Assembly: GCA_034766995.1 (NCBI GenBank)
Contig: CM068313.1
Coordinates: 14,952,512-15,016,511, forward strand
Origin: Acanthacorydalis orientalis
Lineage: Eukaryota > Arthropoda > Insecta > Megaloptera > Corydalidae
Length of the DNA: 64,000 nucleotides
Reading direction: 5' to 3'
Shown one piece after another: positions 14,732 through 24,005 of the stretch (its first letter is position 1; every line of letters starts with the position of its first letter). Made by a program: the position numbers and the translations under genes. The notes under the pieces are model-generated. The model was given only the letters and a program-made list of their open reading frames with translations, searched no databases and was not told where the DNA came from.

Positions 14732-17700
14732 GCATTTGTTAAACGAATTTTTTATTCGAAATTTATTAAATCTTGATTTGTATTCATTGAAATGGATTGA
14801 TAGTTCGACAGAATTTTTAAAAGCACTTAACATTAATGTATATTTGGAATTTTATATTCCATATCAATATAATCGATTCAATCGAAAATAAAGCTGAAAA
14901 TTAAAGAATTCCTAGATTCAATACAACGATTTATTGGTTTAACTGTATCAAAAGTTTTATTACTTTTAAATATTGTATTCGAATCGATTTCTATAAATGA
15001 CTGGACTTATGAATGAAACGAAAATTTTACACTGTTTCTGAAATTATAAATTATTAATGTTTCTATTTAAATATTAATAATTTATTATAAACGATGTAAG
15101 TTCTTATAATAAAATATTTATCTGCTGTATAACGAAAAGTATTTCTAACAGAATATTACTTTACGTTAATAATTAATAATAAATTATTCAAACGAATAAA
15201 ACAAAGCATACAATCTGAATGGAAATGTGAAAAATGGGTATTGAATCAAATCCTTTATATAATATGAATGAATTCATTAATTATCCAGAATATAAATAAG
15301 CTTGATTCAAAGGAATACATTATTAATTAAAATATATCAGAGAAAATTTCAATATATACAAAACAATAAATAAACAATAATAATACGAATAGAAATTCAA
15401 ACAAAAACAGTATTATCAATACAAAATAAACATGTTATTTTTAAATATAATACGAATAATAGTGAATAATAAACGGTTAAAATAAAACACAAAACATCGA
15501 ATATTAATTTCATTTCATTATTATCTGAAGAGGAAACGTATTTTTATTGGTTCTGTTTTTAAGTTAGTTCCTTATTTAATTTTCTCTGATTAATGAAATC
15601 GTATTATTTCATTTATTGATGTACATTTGCGACGAGAATATCGAAATAGCTACATTAACTGATTGAGTTATTTGAGAAATAAATTCTTATTAACACGGAA
15701 GACATATTTGGAAAATATTTTTAAATATTAGTGTGTAAGATTGGTGTGTATTCTAATAAAAAAAAGTGATAAATTTTATTTATAAATATATTACCGGGTT
15801 AGTGATTAATTCAGAACAAGTCAAAAAGTAAGATAAGATGCATATCCTTTTTTAAAACTTTGAATATAAATAAGTTACAAGTTGGTTTTTCTATAGGTAG
15901 ATATTTTATATTTTTTTGACTTTGTCCCATGTCGGTTAAGGCCATAAATATAATAATATTTCACTTACATAACACTCACATTTCATATTCGATTATGGTA
16001 TTGTTTAAAAACTATAACACATTTCCCTATATTACTGAAGAAAAGTAAGCGATTTTGCCATTAATTTTTTTAGAGTTATCTGATAATTGTTTAAATATCT
16101 ATTGGTTACAGAACTTTCGGTAACTTAGATTTGTGCGAACAATGTTCCATATTGTGTCTTGTGAAAGATTAAATTTCTGTTGCAATTGTATAAGACAGGA
16201 ATGTCTCTATGCCAGTGATGCTGCGCCGATGTCATCAAGATATTAAACAGTCTAAATAAATAAAGATGTCTAAGAGGATGTCAAGAGAATGCTACGTTTA
16301 TAGAAAACATATTTTTAGTAAAAGGGATTTGGGTTTGATCCATTACTGTAATAAGTATTAGGTTGGTAGGAAAATAATTGCGGTTTTTGTTTTCTGAATT
16401 ATAACTTTAATTTCTTTCAATGAGAGTGTCATTTCATCGTGTTCATGTTAATATTATTTTAAAGTGCATTTTTCGGTCTGTATTTTGATAAAATTGACTT
16501 TGATTTTATTATTATGTTCCGACGTGGATCACCGGTGATCCACAAGGTGTGCTTTTATCAATTTTAATAAATGAATTTGTTGAAAAATAAATATCGCTAC
16601 CAGTTTCTAGTTGAACAATTATAAGCTATTTTGAAAGCTATATGACAGAGTACAGATAGAGTTTTCTATGTTTTATGTAATTATTTTATCGTCTTTATAA
16701 AATGTAAACTTATTTAAAACTTTTTGTCTCTTTATTATGTTGTCTTATTTTTTTCAATGTTTATTTGTAAATGCGCTTCCTTATGAATAAATATATATTT
16801 AACTCACAATAAAGAAGGTAGACTTTCTTTTGGGCTGCACCTGAAAAAGGTTGGGTACCCTTGATTAAATCTATATCCTAAATTGTTATTTTTGTTATCT
16901 GCTACGAACCTTTCAAAAAGTTATATTTTTTATTTTTAAGAGTTAAGGTTTTTTTAAATTAAGTTCTTTTTAATTAAATAAGAATTGGTTCAAAATTAGT
17001 TAAAATATGGAATGTGTTTAAAATTAGACGACTTGGAGATAACTGAAAAATTGAAATCGATTGTAGAAGTTAACAAGAATAACTCACAGCATACGAATAA
17101 GAATTAGAATGAGGTTGCAGTTAAGAAAAATGCAATATATAAATGTATTTTTATAAAAAAAATGAATACATTGAAAATAAAAGTAAGATTTATTATTCTT
17201 TTCGCAAATAATTTACTTGCTGGCAGTTTTGAAAATATAATTCTTAACACTTGAAATGTTTATTTACACTGACATCAGATATAAAATAGTATTTTTTATG
17301 TAGCATTGCTCCATTTTATTTTTTAATCAACCTGATTGTTCTATAAATAAAATCATATAATTGAAATAGAGAAAGATAATATGACAAGTTTCCGTTTACT
17401 ATGCAACTCTCTGTGTACTGTTTTGTAAAAATGTACCAAGTATGCAAATCAGACTTCCCTGTGTACGTAATAGGTTTGAGAGCAGTAATATATACCTTCC
17501 CTTTTAATCTAGATGAAATCACCAGTCACACTGTATGATAATATCATTGTACTCTACATAATGATCATTGTTCATGAAATATATAATACTATAAATTTCA
17601 TGTTTCAGGTTAATTATCTTTCAAATCCCAAACAGCGCCAGCCTTATCTTAATGCATTAAATTACCGAAATGTTTGTAACCCCCATGAGCTCACTGTTTA

Positions 17701-20237
17701 CCATACATATAAAGCACTCGAGTACGTCTTACAGAATAAAACTTATTGTAGTGAATTTGTTAAAGACATATTTGTTCAACGTTGAGACGAATAAATGTTC
17801 GTTCATTTTTTTGAATTGTGACCGTTTAAATAATAAAACGTTTAGAAGAGAAAATTAAAAATATAGGAAACTTTCATTCCGGAATGAAATAAATATTTTT
17901 ACAGTACGTACAAGTGGAATCGCATGTTCAGTTTATATTAAACGGAATGCTTTTGTATTATTTTTTTATATCTTTAAATTATTTCAACAATGTTAAGGTT
18001 TACTTTGAAGCTATTATATGTAATTTTTTCATAAATTAAGGAAAAAGATAAAAGTAAATATGTTATTATTATACACAATATAATACTAGTTTTTTATATA
18101 ATTTTTAATAAAAAATGTTGTGATGTTGAGATTTATATCATGCTTTTTTATTTTTAGTATTTGTTTTTTAGTAACGAACCGACAACAATTTTATTTTTTT
18201 ATTCCGTGGTATAAAACATATTTTTTTAATCCAGTAGTTAATTAAAAAATAAAAAAAACTTTTTGTTTAAATTTGTAATTAGGATTGAGATATAAGAAAA
18301 TTTAAAAAGAATAAAATATAGACATGAATCCTAATATACGTTCATTAAAATATTAGATGTACAAATCGATTCGGTGCCCTTTTTATAGAAAATGAATGTT
18401 TATGAAAAAATGGAATACAATTCAATATTTAAAATATCCCCAATTATTTTGTATAATTTGGTCCATCTGTCGAATAAGTAACGAATTCCTTGTCGAAAAA
18501 AATATAGCGGCTTTGAGTCTATGAAGTCGTAATGCATTTTTGAATCTCTTCCACCATTTTATCATTTTTTACATATTTAATGAATCAAAATACTTTTCCC
18601 CAAAGATAAACAAATCATTACCGTGACTTCGGTTGCATTTTTTTAACTGGAATGCGAAACTAATGTTTAGTATTCTGGTTTTCGGACGTCATCGTGTTCA
18701 ATACTGTTTTGTGAGGTTATGCCAACTGCTTGGCCAGGATATATAGGGTTTTTAAATATTAAGGTTGGCACTTTGAAGTCCTAAAACGATGAGAAAATAT
18801 TTTAATTTAGAACAGATTTATGACTGATTCAATTTAAGGGCACCGAATTATTTTTTACACCCAACAAGCACATCTGTCGAATAGATTTCATTTAACGATT
18901 TTTTAAAGAAAGTTGTCGATTTTATAACAAAACATGACATATGATATAATATAAAATAAATCTGAATTTATTGATTAAACTTATAAATAAGATAATACGA
19001 GAATATTGAATTTAAATTTAGTATAAAAATTTAAATAGCTAAAATTTCAGTAATTCTAGCATATATTAATTAAAATATCATAATGTTCATTCATTTGACA
19101 TTTTGAAGTAAAAATAGGCTCTTGTTTTCGGTTTTAGTTAATACTTTGCAGGTGGGAGACTGTGATCACAGTCCTGAATAGAATAAACGTAGAAAGCGGG
19201 ACACTGAAAAGCTCGGTTTCGTGATCGACAGCAGTGGAAGACTATATTCTGCGACTTTACAGGAAGTCATGTTTTGTTTTATTGTGTTTTTCATAATTTT
19301 ATCCATTTTGAAAATGGATTTTCGTGATTCCGATAGTGATGAAAGTGAAATAATTACATTAATTAAATACTAATTGTCTGTAAAATTGATTTTTTTGATT
19401 TTTATAAAAATGACAAATCTACATGTAATTAGTCAATCTTTTATTTACAAAATGGAGTTCCTTCAGATCAATAACAATTGTAAAATTGATTCACATGCCA
19501 CTGGCGCAATGACTGGATTTGCCCGCTACACGTACAAAAATAATGAGAATGGCGCCCGCCTAAAAACTGTTAATTTATGTATATTTTTTAAATATTTACA
19601 TGAATTATTCATGAATTTAAGTTTATTCTCCTGACAGATAGATAAATAAACTACATTATTTTGAAGCTATATAATTCACAAAAGTTTTACTTGCCTGTCT
19701 TCACAACTGTGACCTTAATTCAACATTAAACAAGTAATTAAATTTCCGAAAGTATTACTTTATAATAAGATAATTAAATGGAATTATTGGATAGTTCGTT
19801 GAACGGCATTAAAGTGTATCTAACAATTAAATAAAGTTCGTTTCATTAAGTCATCAACGAGTGAGACACCTAAATAAATATAATTCTGTCGCATTAACAA
19901 CAACATCTAAATTGATCTCAACGCAATCTATTTGACGAAATGTTAAAACAGTGAACTTGAAGTGCTCAAATCTCTTAACGTTGATTTTCGTTAAACTTAT
20001 AATCTAATATATAAGAAAGGTATTGCATATTCAAGCGTATGTCTCTGTGCGTAATACTTGCGAGGAGTATTTAGAGTTGTTAAACATGTATGCAACGCTG
20101 TCGGATTTCGTGATAATAGCATTGAAATCTCTTGGAAACCGCCAATATCCCAAACAACCGTTCATATACATCCATTCTGTGCGTATGTGTACGCACGTAC
20201 CATATACGCATGTACGTTTTAACACACTGATACAAGC

Positions 20238-20273
<36 letters not shown>

Positions 20274-20660
20274 GTGTGTGTGCGTGCCGAACCAGCACAA
20301 CCGCATACAGAATAGACGTCTATATATACGTATATACAATGCGTACGGTATGAAATGACGTCCTGAATCCACTTCAGAATTTCTACAAGATCCATACGTA
20401 TTGCTTATTCATGAATTTAATCACGTGCCGTGTATAATAATCAAGGTGCCGCGAGTATATACGATCCGATTCGCATTAACGGATCAAACGACAGCTGAAG
20501 TTGATCATCGTTAATGAAATTCTAATTAGTGTTGAATAATTTAATCTATGGAATTATCATACACGAAGTTTGAAATGAAGAACGTATATAATATATATAT
20601 ATAAATTAAAAGTTTAAGCCGATCTGATTGACTTTGTGTCATTTAAATAATTAAGGTATG

Positions 20661-20707
<47 letters not shown>

Positions 20708-20867
20708 ATGTGCATGTGTATGTTTGTGTGTATACATTACTCAGAACCTCACCATACACACCATATTAATGTCAATTAATATTTAAACACTTGTTTATTG
20801 AATGCACTTTTGACTTTTTCTTCATACATTTCTCTCTCTCTCTCTCTCTATATAAATATGCATATAC

Positions 20868-20913
<46 letters not shown>

Positions 20914-22438
20914 AAAAATCTCTGATGATTCACTATTGAATAAAGCATTTTTCAAATTTTGATGCAAGGTTCTTGATTTTCCGAAATATTCTATCTTTAT
21001 TATTTTTTGGTTTTCCGAGTAAAGGTAAAAAATTGATAAAATATCACTCGCACAGTACATTACCAGATTCACAGGAATAAAAATTGACAAAACTTCATTG
21101 TTTTCCTTCCTTGCAATATGTCCTTTTAATAATAATTAATATATATGAATTTTTTTAAATTTTTCTAATTTAAAATTTTATTGCAACATTTGATGACCTA
21201 AATCAATGTATTTTTTAAATTATTATTATTATTTTTTAAATTCATTAAAGAGAAAATAAATGTAGAATTTAAATGAGTTATTTTAGAATATAAATATGAG
21301 ACCTTTTTTCGCTCGTTATTTTTTTTTTGGAGAACTTTTTTTTTATCTGCGACCCGCAGATTCTCTTTAACTGAATTTTGAGGCCTGTGTTCATATATAA
21401 GTTTGACACTACTGGTCCGCAAAATACGTGAAAGTAGCTCAAGACTCAAAAAATTGACAAAATATCATCCGCACAGTACATTACCAGATCCACAGGTATG
21501 AAAATTGAAAAAAAATATTGTTTTTCTCCCTTGTAATATGCCATGTTTGTTTCTATTATAACATTAGATTGTATTTATATATTTTACTTATATTTCTTTA
21601 TATTTATATAAAAAAGATAAATAAAACCAATTCGAATACTTACAAAAATAGTTAGCTGCGTTCTACGATATTTTTTTAAATATGTATATGTCCATAAAAA
21701 AAAATTAAAAAATCATTAGTAGCATTTAACTCCATAATTAGTACCTATTGAGTACATACAAATACAAAGTTTCTATAGATATAGAATTTAGGACTATTAA
21801 TTATGTACTAAGAAAATTTACAGTAATGTAAGAAATTTATATATATATATAGTAGTGAAATAATAATTTGATTTTAGATAATAGTAGTTTAAGTAAGCTG
21901 AAGAGTTGATTAAAACTTTTAAATATATTTTTGTACCTCTTTAATAGATAATTTATAATCTTCTATATTGTTTTCAAATTATTTTTATATTTATATAGTT
22001 ATGTAGAAGTGAACGAATTACACGTTGAAGTAAAAAAATCTAAAATTAACATAGACTGAATCAAATTAAAAAAATCTGAGTTTATACTGAAAATAAATAT
22101 TCTTAATGAATTACAAATGCTGCTATTCTTCAACTGTAGCTTTATAAAATAATTTCATTACACACTCTTAGATTCCTTCAATATAAATAATTACAAGACC
22201 ATATCTGACTCGTCGAAATGAAAAGTCGTAAATCCGAATCGATTTTTTTATGCGCGAGACACTTTGTGACGAATTCCTTTGAAATTGTTTTATAGAAAGA
22301 CGTCGGTCCCGAACTTGAGACAAAACGGTAACAGAATGAGATTCACTTACTTGTTTCGAGTAATGGCACATGGGTGGAAGTGGTGGTCGTGCTGCTCGGG
22401 AATGATGTAGCAGGCAGATCTCTGTGATGTCTTGAACC
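132..22438 (-). CDS. Fstl5: Follistatin-like protein 5 (FSTL5/FSTL4 family) homologue, gene span, partial at both ends
   Basis: This entry spans 14 coding exons joined on the minus strand (listed separately). They total 2149 nt with GT-AG borders and consistent phases. The domain order is Ser/Thr-rich linker, follistatin/Kazal module, acidic linker, EF-hand pair, two C2-type Ig domains and the start of the conserved C-terminal region, which may be a beta-propeller. This order is diagnostic of the FSTL4/FSTL5 family, whose members are secreted glycoproteins of poorly defined function, often neural. Vertebrate members are about 840 residues; about 716 codons are visible here. The missing parts are the N-terminal signal-peptide exon(s), upstream of 22438, and the last exons, beyond position 1. 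The introns carry mariner, hAT and (TA)n insertions, but no exon is interrupted. The domain calls are seen in the sequence; the family assignment rests on recalled homologues and was not searched. Confidence 0.9.
360..467 (-). CDS. Fstl5: Fstl5 exon: C-terminal region
   Basis: Thirty-six codons, phase 0 to phase 0, between acceptor ATGTCCAG and donor GTATCC. It encodes VIRDAGQKRKHHTVHPEPID followed by GQFDLVKGLYIPPADQ. The family is conserved here around the IPP motif. The basic patch QKRKHH is a visible local feature. Confidence 0.87.
542..912 (-). CDS. Fstl5: Fstl5 exon: start of the C-terminal propeller-like region
   Basis: 371 nt, phase 1 to phase 0. The acceptor CATCCAATAG was chosen because the same frame upstream meets a stop (TAA) before any other AG. 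A second in-phase acceptor (GCTACAG) lies 12 nt into the exon. It encodes EERRFFAFHEWGISIYEPST, VPCSWGRAINVADRYVYVTQ, PERDRVLIISKIQ and LDQVWVLNW. These match the conserved C-terminal half of FSTL4/5, whose repeated aromatic-rich strands suggest a beta-propeller. The donor is GTAAAA, slightly off consensus. Confidence 0.92.
1390..1443 (-). CDS. Fstl5: Fstl5 exon: link from Ig domains to the C-terminal region
   Basis: A 54-nt exon between acceptor CTCTTTCAG and donor GTAAGA, phase 1 to phase 1. It encodes GLTRDISSLVVQEQPTP. The DISSLxV motif closes the second Ig domain in family members. Confidence 0.88.
1500..1641 (-). CDS. Fstl5: Fstl5 exon: second Ig domain, C-terminal half
   Basis: The acceptor is CATACACAG and the donor GTGAGC; phase 0 enters and phase 1 leaves. 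It encodes VEWLKND with the core Trp, then NGTALRVRNIAYADTGAYMC with the second cysteine in the D-x-G-x-Y-x-C motif, then QATNTG. NGT is a possible N-glycosylation site. Confidence 0.94.
1757..1854 (-). CDS. Fstl5: Fstl5 exon: second Ig domain, N-terminal half
   Basis: The acceptor is CAATTTAG and the donor GTATTT; phase 1 enters and phase 0 leaves. It encodes the start of the second Ig domain, IPEVKVTPRIQ and then GEDAMMFCHVIGEPFPK with the first cysteine. The proline-rich start is the usual hinge between tandem Ig modules. Confidence 0.92.
2207..2330 (-). CDS. Fstl5: Fstl5 exon: first Ig domain, C-terminal half
   Basis: The acceptor is CCCTTGACAG and the donor GTAAGT; phase 0 enters and phase 1 leaves. 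It encodes VRVFSDGSLYLTRIQ and then HAGNYTCHAQ, which holds the second Ig cysteine in the usual Y-x-C setting, and ends THVLTVH. NYT is a possible N-glycosylation site. Confidence 0.93.
2399..2559 (-). CDS. Fstl5: Fstl5 exon: first Ig domain, N-terminal half
   Basis: The acceptor is TTTTTATTAG and the donor GTAAAT; phase 1 enters and phase 0 leaves. It encodes the first Ig cysteine in VEIKCDVTGSPLPP and the core tryptophan in IVWKRNGVDL, ending LNEDE. The partner cysteine is in the next exon. IWKRNG-type motifs at this place are characteristic of FSTL4/5. Confidence 0.93.
3119..3180. repeat. (TA)n microsatellite, about 62 bp
   Basis: Pure alternating TA inside the Fstl5 intron between the second EF-hand exon and the first Ig exon. 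Confidence 0.98.
3940..4072 (-). CDS. Fstl5: Fstl5 exon: second EF-hand
   Basis: The acceptor is TTTTTTCTTAG; phase 0 enters and phase 1 leaves. It encodes CSLGHMVRFDDTDRDGRL then SINEFYLAFSKLY. The loop DTDRDGRLSINE has all the canonical calcium ligand positions. Two GTAAGT donors lie 12 bp apart and both keep phase 1. The exon could therefore end at 3952 instead of 3940, removing four residues. The longer form is preferred because it gives a more usual spacing to the first Ig domain. Confidence 0.9.
4181..4940 (+). mobile_element. hAT transposon remnant, ZMYM1-like group, inside an Fstl5 intron
   Basis: The left end begins CAGTGGCGGGTTAAGGGGG, a typical hAT end. Sub-terminal sequence AGTTACCTAGAGCTC near the left end is echoed in inverted form (CTCGAGCTAGGTTACT) near 4890-4910. 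A decayed transposase C-terminus lies inside. The exact right end and the target duplication were not resolved. The insertion lies between the two Fstl5 EF-hand exons. Confidence 0.7.
4288..4659 (+). pseudogene. Decayed hAT transposase C-terminal (dimerisation) region
   Basis: The open frame encodes FPNLELILKK and then YLRNTMSEKRLDSMALLYIK plus KSRKKFI, matching the end of ZMYM1-like hAT transposases (hAT dimerisation domain). Between them the conserved block is in a different frame (LTIPVSNATGAR, near 4450-4490), so two compensating frameshifts and stops are present. The catalytic N-terminal part is absent, so the product cannot be a working transposase. Confidence 0.72.
5410..5457. repeat. 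(TA)n microsatellite
   Basis: Pure TA run about 100 bp 3' (in gene direction) of the first EF-hand exon of Fstl5. Confidence 0.97.
5565..5699 (-). CDS. Fstl5: Fstl5 exon: first EF-hand
   Basis: Forty-five codons, phase 0 to phase 0. The acceptor is CATTACAG before GATAATTTATT and the donor is GTAAGTAAT. A helix (LLLYNHARLMSQ) leads to the loop DTNNNGNLETDE. This is a complete 12-residue EF-hand loop with Asp at 1, Asn at 3 and 5, Gly at 6, Leu at 8 and Glu at 12, so it should bind calcium. Confidence 0.93.
6066..6215 (-). CDS. Fstl5: Fstl5 exon: acidic linker leading into the EF-hand domain
   Basis: Fifty codons, phase 0 to phase 0, with acceptor TTACAG and donor GTAAAC. The middle is strongly acidic (ELDEDNEIDNEINDD) and the end reads DCTLQEYEIMK, the cysteine and helix that start the SPARC-type extracellular calcium-binding region. 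The acidic block may bind calcium loosely or act as a flexible spacer; that is inference. Confidence 0.85.
7656..8226 (+). mobile_element. Mariner deletion derivative, family A copy 1
   Basis: The left end (AAGGTGGTAGGAAAATAATT) and the inverted right end (CTATCAGCCTAATA) match the family consensus TTAGGTTGGTAGGAAAATAA. The interior holds a decayed N-terminal transposase frame: FLYEFKTGG, WWFQKF, ENEESRGR, VESEPHTTIQK and LKTARKIKK. Frameshifts break it. It lies in the Fstl5 intron between the acidic-linker exon and the post-Kazal linker exon. Confidence 0.85.
8487..8644 (-). CDS. Fstl5: Fstl5 exon: linker after the Kazal domain
   Basis: The acceptor is ATGTTTCAAG and the donor GTAAGT; phase 1 enters and phase 0 leaves. 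It encodes GKGWAPGMKHLYPFTEVPTP followed by a Thr/Ser-rich stretch ending NVLKDT. No domain is recognised. The composition suggests an extended, possibly O-glycosylated linker between the Kazal module and the EF-hands. Support comes from phase agreement on both sides. Confidence 0.72.
8863..8935. repeat. Compound (TA)n-(TG)n microsatellite
   Basis: TA repeats interrupted by TACATATA, then turning into TGTG near 8917-8935. It lies just upstream of the post-Kazal linker exon. Confidence 0.95.
10026..10592 (+). mobile_element. Mariner deletion derivative, family A copy 2
   Basis: Both ends are present (ATGTTGGTAGAAAAATAATT and TATTTTTCTACAGACCTAAT). The transposase start is visible at 10211 (MEKKQI), followed by LYEFKTGGKSVETA, DEEDCERSSS and LAQKLGVSHPTVLD. 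Frameshifts and stops interrupt it. Only the N-terminal helix-turn-helix part is represented; the catalytic half is missing. Confidence 0.85.
11460..11535. repeat. Imperfect inverted repeat, transposon-end-like hairpin
   Basis: CGTATAAGACGACCC at 11470-11484 pairs with GGGTCGTTTTATACG at 11515-11529, 14 of 15 positions, across about 30 bp. It directly follows a (TA)n tract and CAGTATATCTCGG. It may be a collapsed terminal inverted repeat pair of a very small DNA element. Confidence 0.6.
12460..12720 (+). mobile_element. Possible non-LTR retrotransposon 3' fragment
   Basis: A block of mixed composition (TCTTAGCTCGGATAAAGAAG, ACCCAAGAGATGGGAAGAGC) differs from the AT-rich surroundings. It ends in a simple tail (TAATAATAATAATAAGAAG). 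A unique block followed by a short-repeat tail is typical of the 3' end of a LINE. No coding match was recognised. Confidence 0.35.
13632..13904 (-). CDS. Fstl5: Fstl5 exon: follistatin/Kazal domain
   Basis: The exon is bordered by TTTTCATTACAG and the donor GTAAAT, phase 1 to phase 1. It encodes a follistatin N-terminal cysteine pair (PCLVHYCPKGQECVV), then CICQRTC and the Kazal signature VCGSDGHVYPSHCELHRVAC, ending in GAHCVAHG. The cysteine spacing and the CGSDG...Y...C motif are typical of Kazal-type modules in follistatin and SPARC relatives. In these proteins the module is usually structural or ligand-binding rather than a working protease inhibitor. An Arg-rich loop (PRRTRR) lies just before VCGSDG and could be a dibasic processing site; this is inference. 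Confidence 0.93.
14000..16350. other. Intronic stretch without a recognised feature
   Basis: AT-rich intron of Fstl5 upstream of the Kazal exon. Apart from the microsatellite at 14.68 kb it shows only random AT-rich sequence on both strands. Confidence 0.6.
14676..14730. repeat. (TA)n microsatellite
   Basis: Two TA blocks split by TAAATATA within the long Fstl5 intron upstream of the Kazal exon. Confidence 0.97.
16358..16515 (+). mobile_element. Mariner family A copy 3, left-end fragment
   Basis: TTAGGTTGGTAGGAAAATAA starts a stretch matching the other copies through the 5' non-coding part (TTTCATCGTGTTCATGTTAA, GTGCATTTTTCGGTCTGTAT). It breaks off near 16515, just before the transposase start. 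No right end follows. Confidence 0.8.
16515..16880. mobile_element. Possible hAT-like MITE with a 20-bp palindrome
   Basis: A perfect palindrome (GTGGATCACCGGTGATCCAC, 16524-16543) sits next to the break in the mariner copy. About 300 bp later GGTTGGGTACCCTTG resembles a hAT end in reverse orientation. The stretch between is AT-rich and non-coding. Ends and target duplication are not proven. Confidence 0.3.
18351..18862 (-). mobile_element. Mariner family B copy 1, internally deleted
   Basis: The left end TGTACAAATCGATTCGGTGC and the inverted right end GGGCACCGAATTATTTTTTA form terminal inverted repeats. The minus strand between them encodes a decayed mariner C-terminal tail (KMVEEIQKCITTS, then a block like DGPNYTKLG) with stops. 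The catalytic region and N-terminus are missing. Confidence 0.65.
18900..22340. other. Intronic stretch, microsatellites only
   Basis: Part of the 8.4-kb intron between the Kazal exon and the Ser/Thr-linker exon. It holds TA/TG/TC microsatellites at 20.2, 20.66 and 20.85 kb. A mixed-composition block at 19.14-19.33 kb contains MDFRDSDSDESEI, too short to assign. Two related copies of ATCACTCGCACAGTACATTACCAG-like sequence lie at about 21.05 and 21.47 kb. Confidence 0.5.
20230..20285. repeat. Compound (TA)n-(TG)n microsatellite
   Basis: TATATA passing through GTATGTATGTGTGTGTGTGC. It makes spurious Ile-Tyr/His-Thr open frames on both strands. Confidence 0.95.
22351..22438 (-). CDS. Fstl5: Fstl5 exon: Ser/Thr-rich linker before the follistatin domain
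   Basis: The acceptor is TTTGCAG at the 22438 side and the donor is GTAAGT. Phase 0 enters and phase 1 leaves, which joins in frame to the Kazal exon. The chosen frame encodes 29 residues rich in Ser, Thr and Pro, with a short run of four Thr, ending LLET before the split codon. Two other frames are also open over this short exon, so the choice rests on phase agreement with the next exon. It is the most upstream exon recognised and has no plausible start codon or signal peptide, so at least one more 5' exon is expected. Confidence 0.6.
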
Positions 22439-23529
22439 CTGCAAAGAATAAGGAAAAAAAACGTATATAAGAAGAACAATATGAGATTCGAGTAAATCTG
22501 ATTATAACATTAATAACATTTGTCGAATTGTATTAATAATAAAAAAGATTGCCGGATCGAGTTTCGGGGATCTGCGACGGATTTATATTGGAACAGTTAT
22601 AAATCAACGTTAAAGTTTAATTTTATAGTTTTCAATTTCTATTATTTTTCACGGTTTTCTGAAATGAAACTCGTTTGGTGAAATTCATTTATTTAATTTT
22701 ATACAATTTAGTTAAGAAATAATCAATTTAAAAATAACACATTTTTCTCATTAGAATTCTATATACGGAAATCAAGAAATGAACTTTGATGAAATATTTA
22801 GATTAATGATCATTTTTAAGAAAATAAACTTTTTATTATTAAAAAAATAATATCAAATTTATTTAATTATATTATAGTAGCTAAATTTTCACATTAACTT
22901 GTAAACAATATATTAATTGTTTATAATGTCTATTTTACGTTTCAATGTTAGTCCCTCTGCATCTGTATTGTATTTGAATTCTCATTAGTTAGCATTGATT
23001 ATATAATATTACTATACTGAATTTGGGAATTTGTTAATTAACGCCAATTAAGGAAAATTGTAAATCATTTTCAGAAATATTGTTAGTTGGATCCGGCTAA
23101 TTATGATTATCTGTGGTTAGTTTTAATCGATAAGATTAAATTATAGATGATTGTGGTTGTGAATATGAAATTACGTCATGTATTTTATAGTTTAAAGAAG
23201 AGTTGAATTTTATTTGAAATGAATTGAAATATATTTATAGTTCAATTTTACAATTTTCGTTTTAAATTCCGACTTTTAACAAATTTACAATTCATGTAAA
23301 ATTCATAACATCACATATGAATTTAAATTTCTAGATTTTTTTTTAAAAAAAATCAGTGAAATACATAGTTATTGATCATTAACGGTCAACTAGAAGACAA
23401 AATTTATGTTTAATTTGTTTCAATATAAAAAAAATCAATCGTTTCTTTCCGACACTTTTATTGAACATTTTGAGAGTTTCAACACGTTAGATTTTTTCTA
23501 TCAACAGAATTTATGACCAGCCTAGTCAA

Positions 23530-24005
23530 ATAGTGATAGTAAAGAAAGAGGTAGAGAAGAATATCAAGTTGTAGATGTATAAGTCAGTGTTCCTATCAAT
23601 AATCTTATATGGAGCATAGAGCTGGACGACACTTAATAAGCACACAAGGCGCATCAGCGGAAATGAAGTTCTTACGAAGAGTAGCAGGGAAAACAAGGAG
23701 AGATTACATAAGAAATGACAGGATTAGAAAAAGTTTGAAGGTACGGGCCATGAAAGATATTTCGAGAAGAGAAAGTTGAAGTAGTATAGACATGCATCCA
23801 GATCATAAGAAGAAAGTAAAGTAAGGGAAATGTTTAGAAGAAAGGCTTCAGAGAAGAAGAGAAAGAAGGAGACTAAGAACTATGTACGAGTGAAACATAA
23901 AGCAGCTTGGAAGACGGCGAGGAAGCACCATGCAAGAGATGAAAAAAATGACCAGTGGCAGAGATGGACCGACACCGCTCCCAGACTAGACTCCAAATAG
24001 GGAGA
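23530..24005 (+). pseudogene. Non-LTR retrotransposon (LINE) reverse transcriptase C-terminal fragment
   Basis: Broken frames encode VFLSIILYGA followed by AEMKFLRRVAGKTRRDYIRN, then RIRKSLKVRAM and RHASRS. This order (LYG-AE-W, then MKFLRRVLG-TRRD-IRN and a GHV-R-like motif) is the C-terminal part of many LINE ORF2 proteins. Further down ARKHHARDEKNDQWQRWTD matches the tail of the same proteins. Stops and frameshifts show it is dead. The element is 5' truncated, as is usual for LINEs. Confidence 0.75.

Noticed and set aside
19320..19634. Possible piggyBac transposase start (MDFRDSDSDESEI)
   Set aside because: The acidic Ser/Asp start resembles piggyBac proteins, but a stop follows at once and no TTAA-flanked ends or catalytic region were found.
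20023..20372. 111- and 113-codon frames on opposite strands
   Set aside because: Both run through a TA/TG microsatellite (Ile-Tyr and His-Thr repeats); length is due to the repeat.
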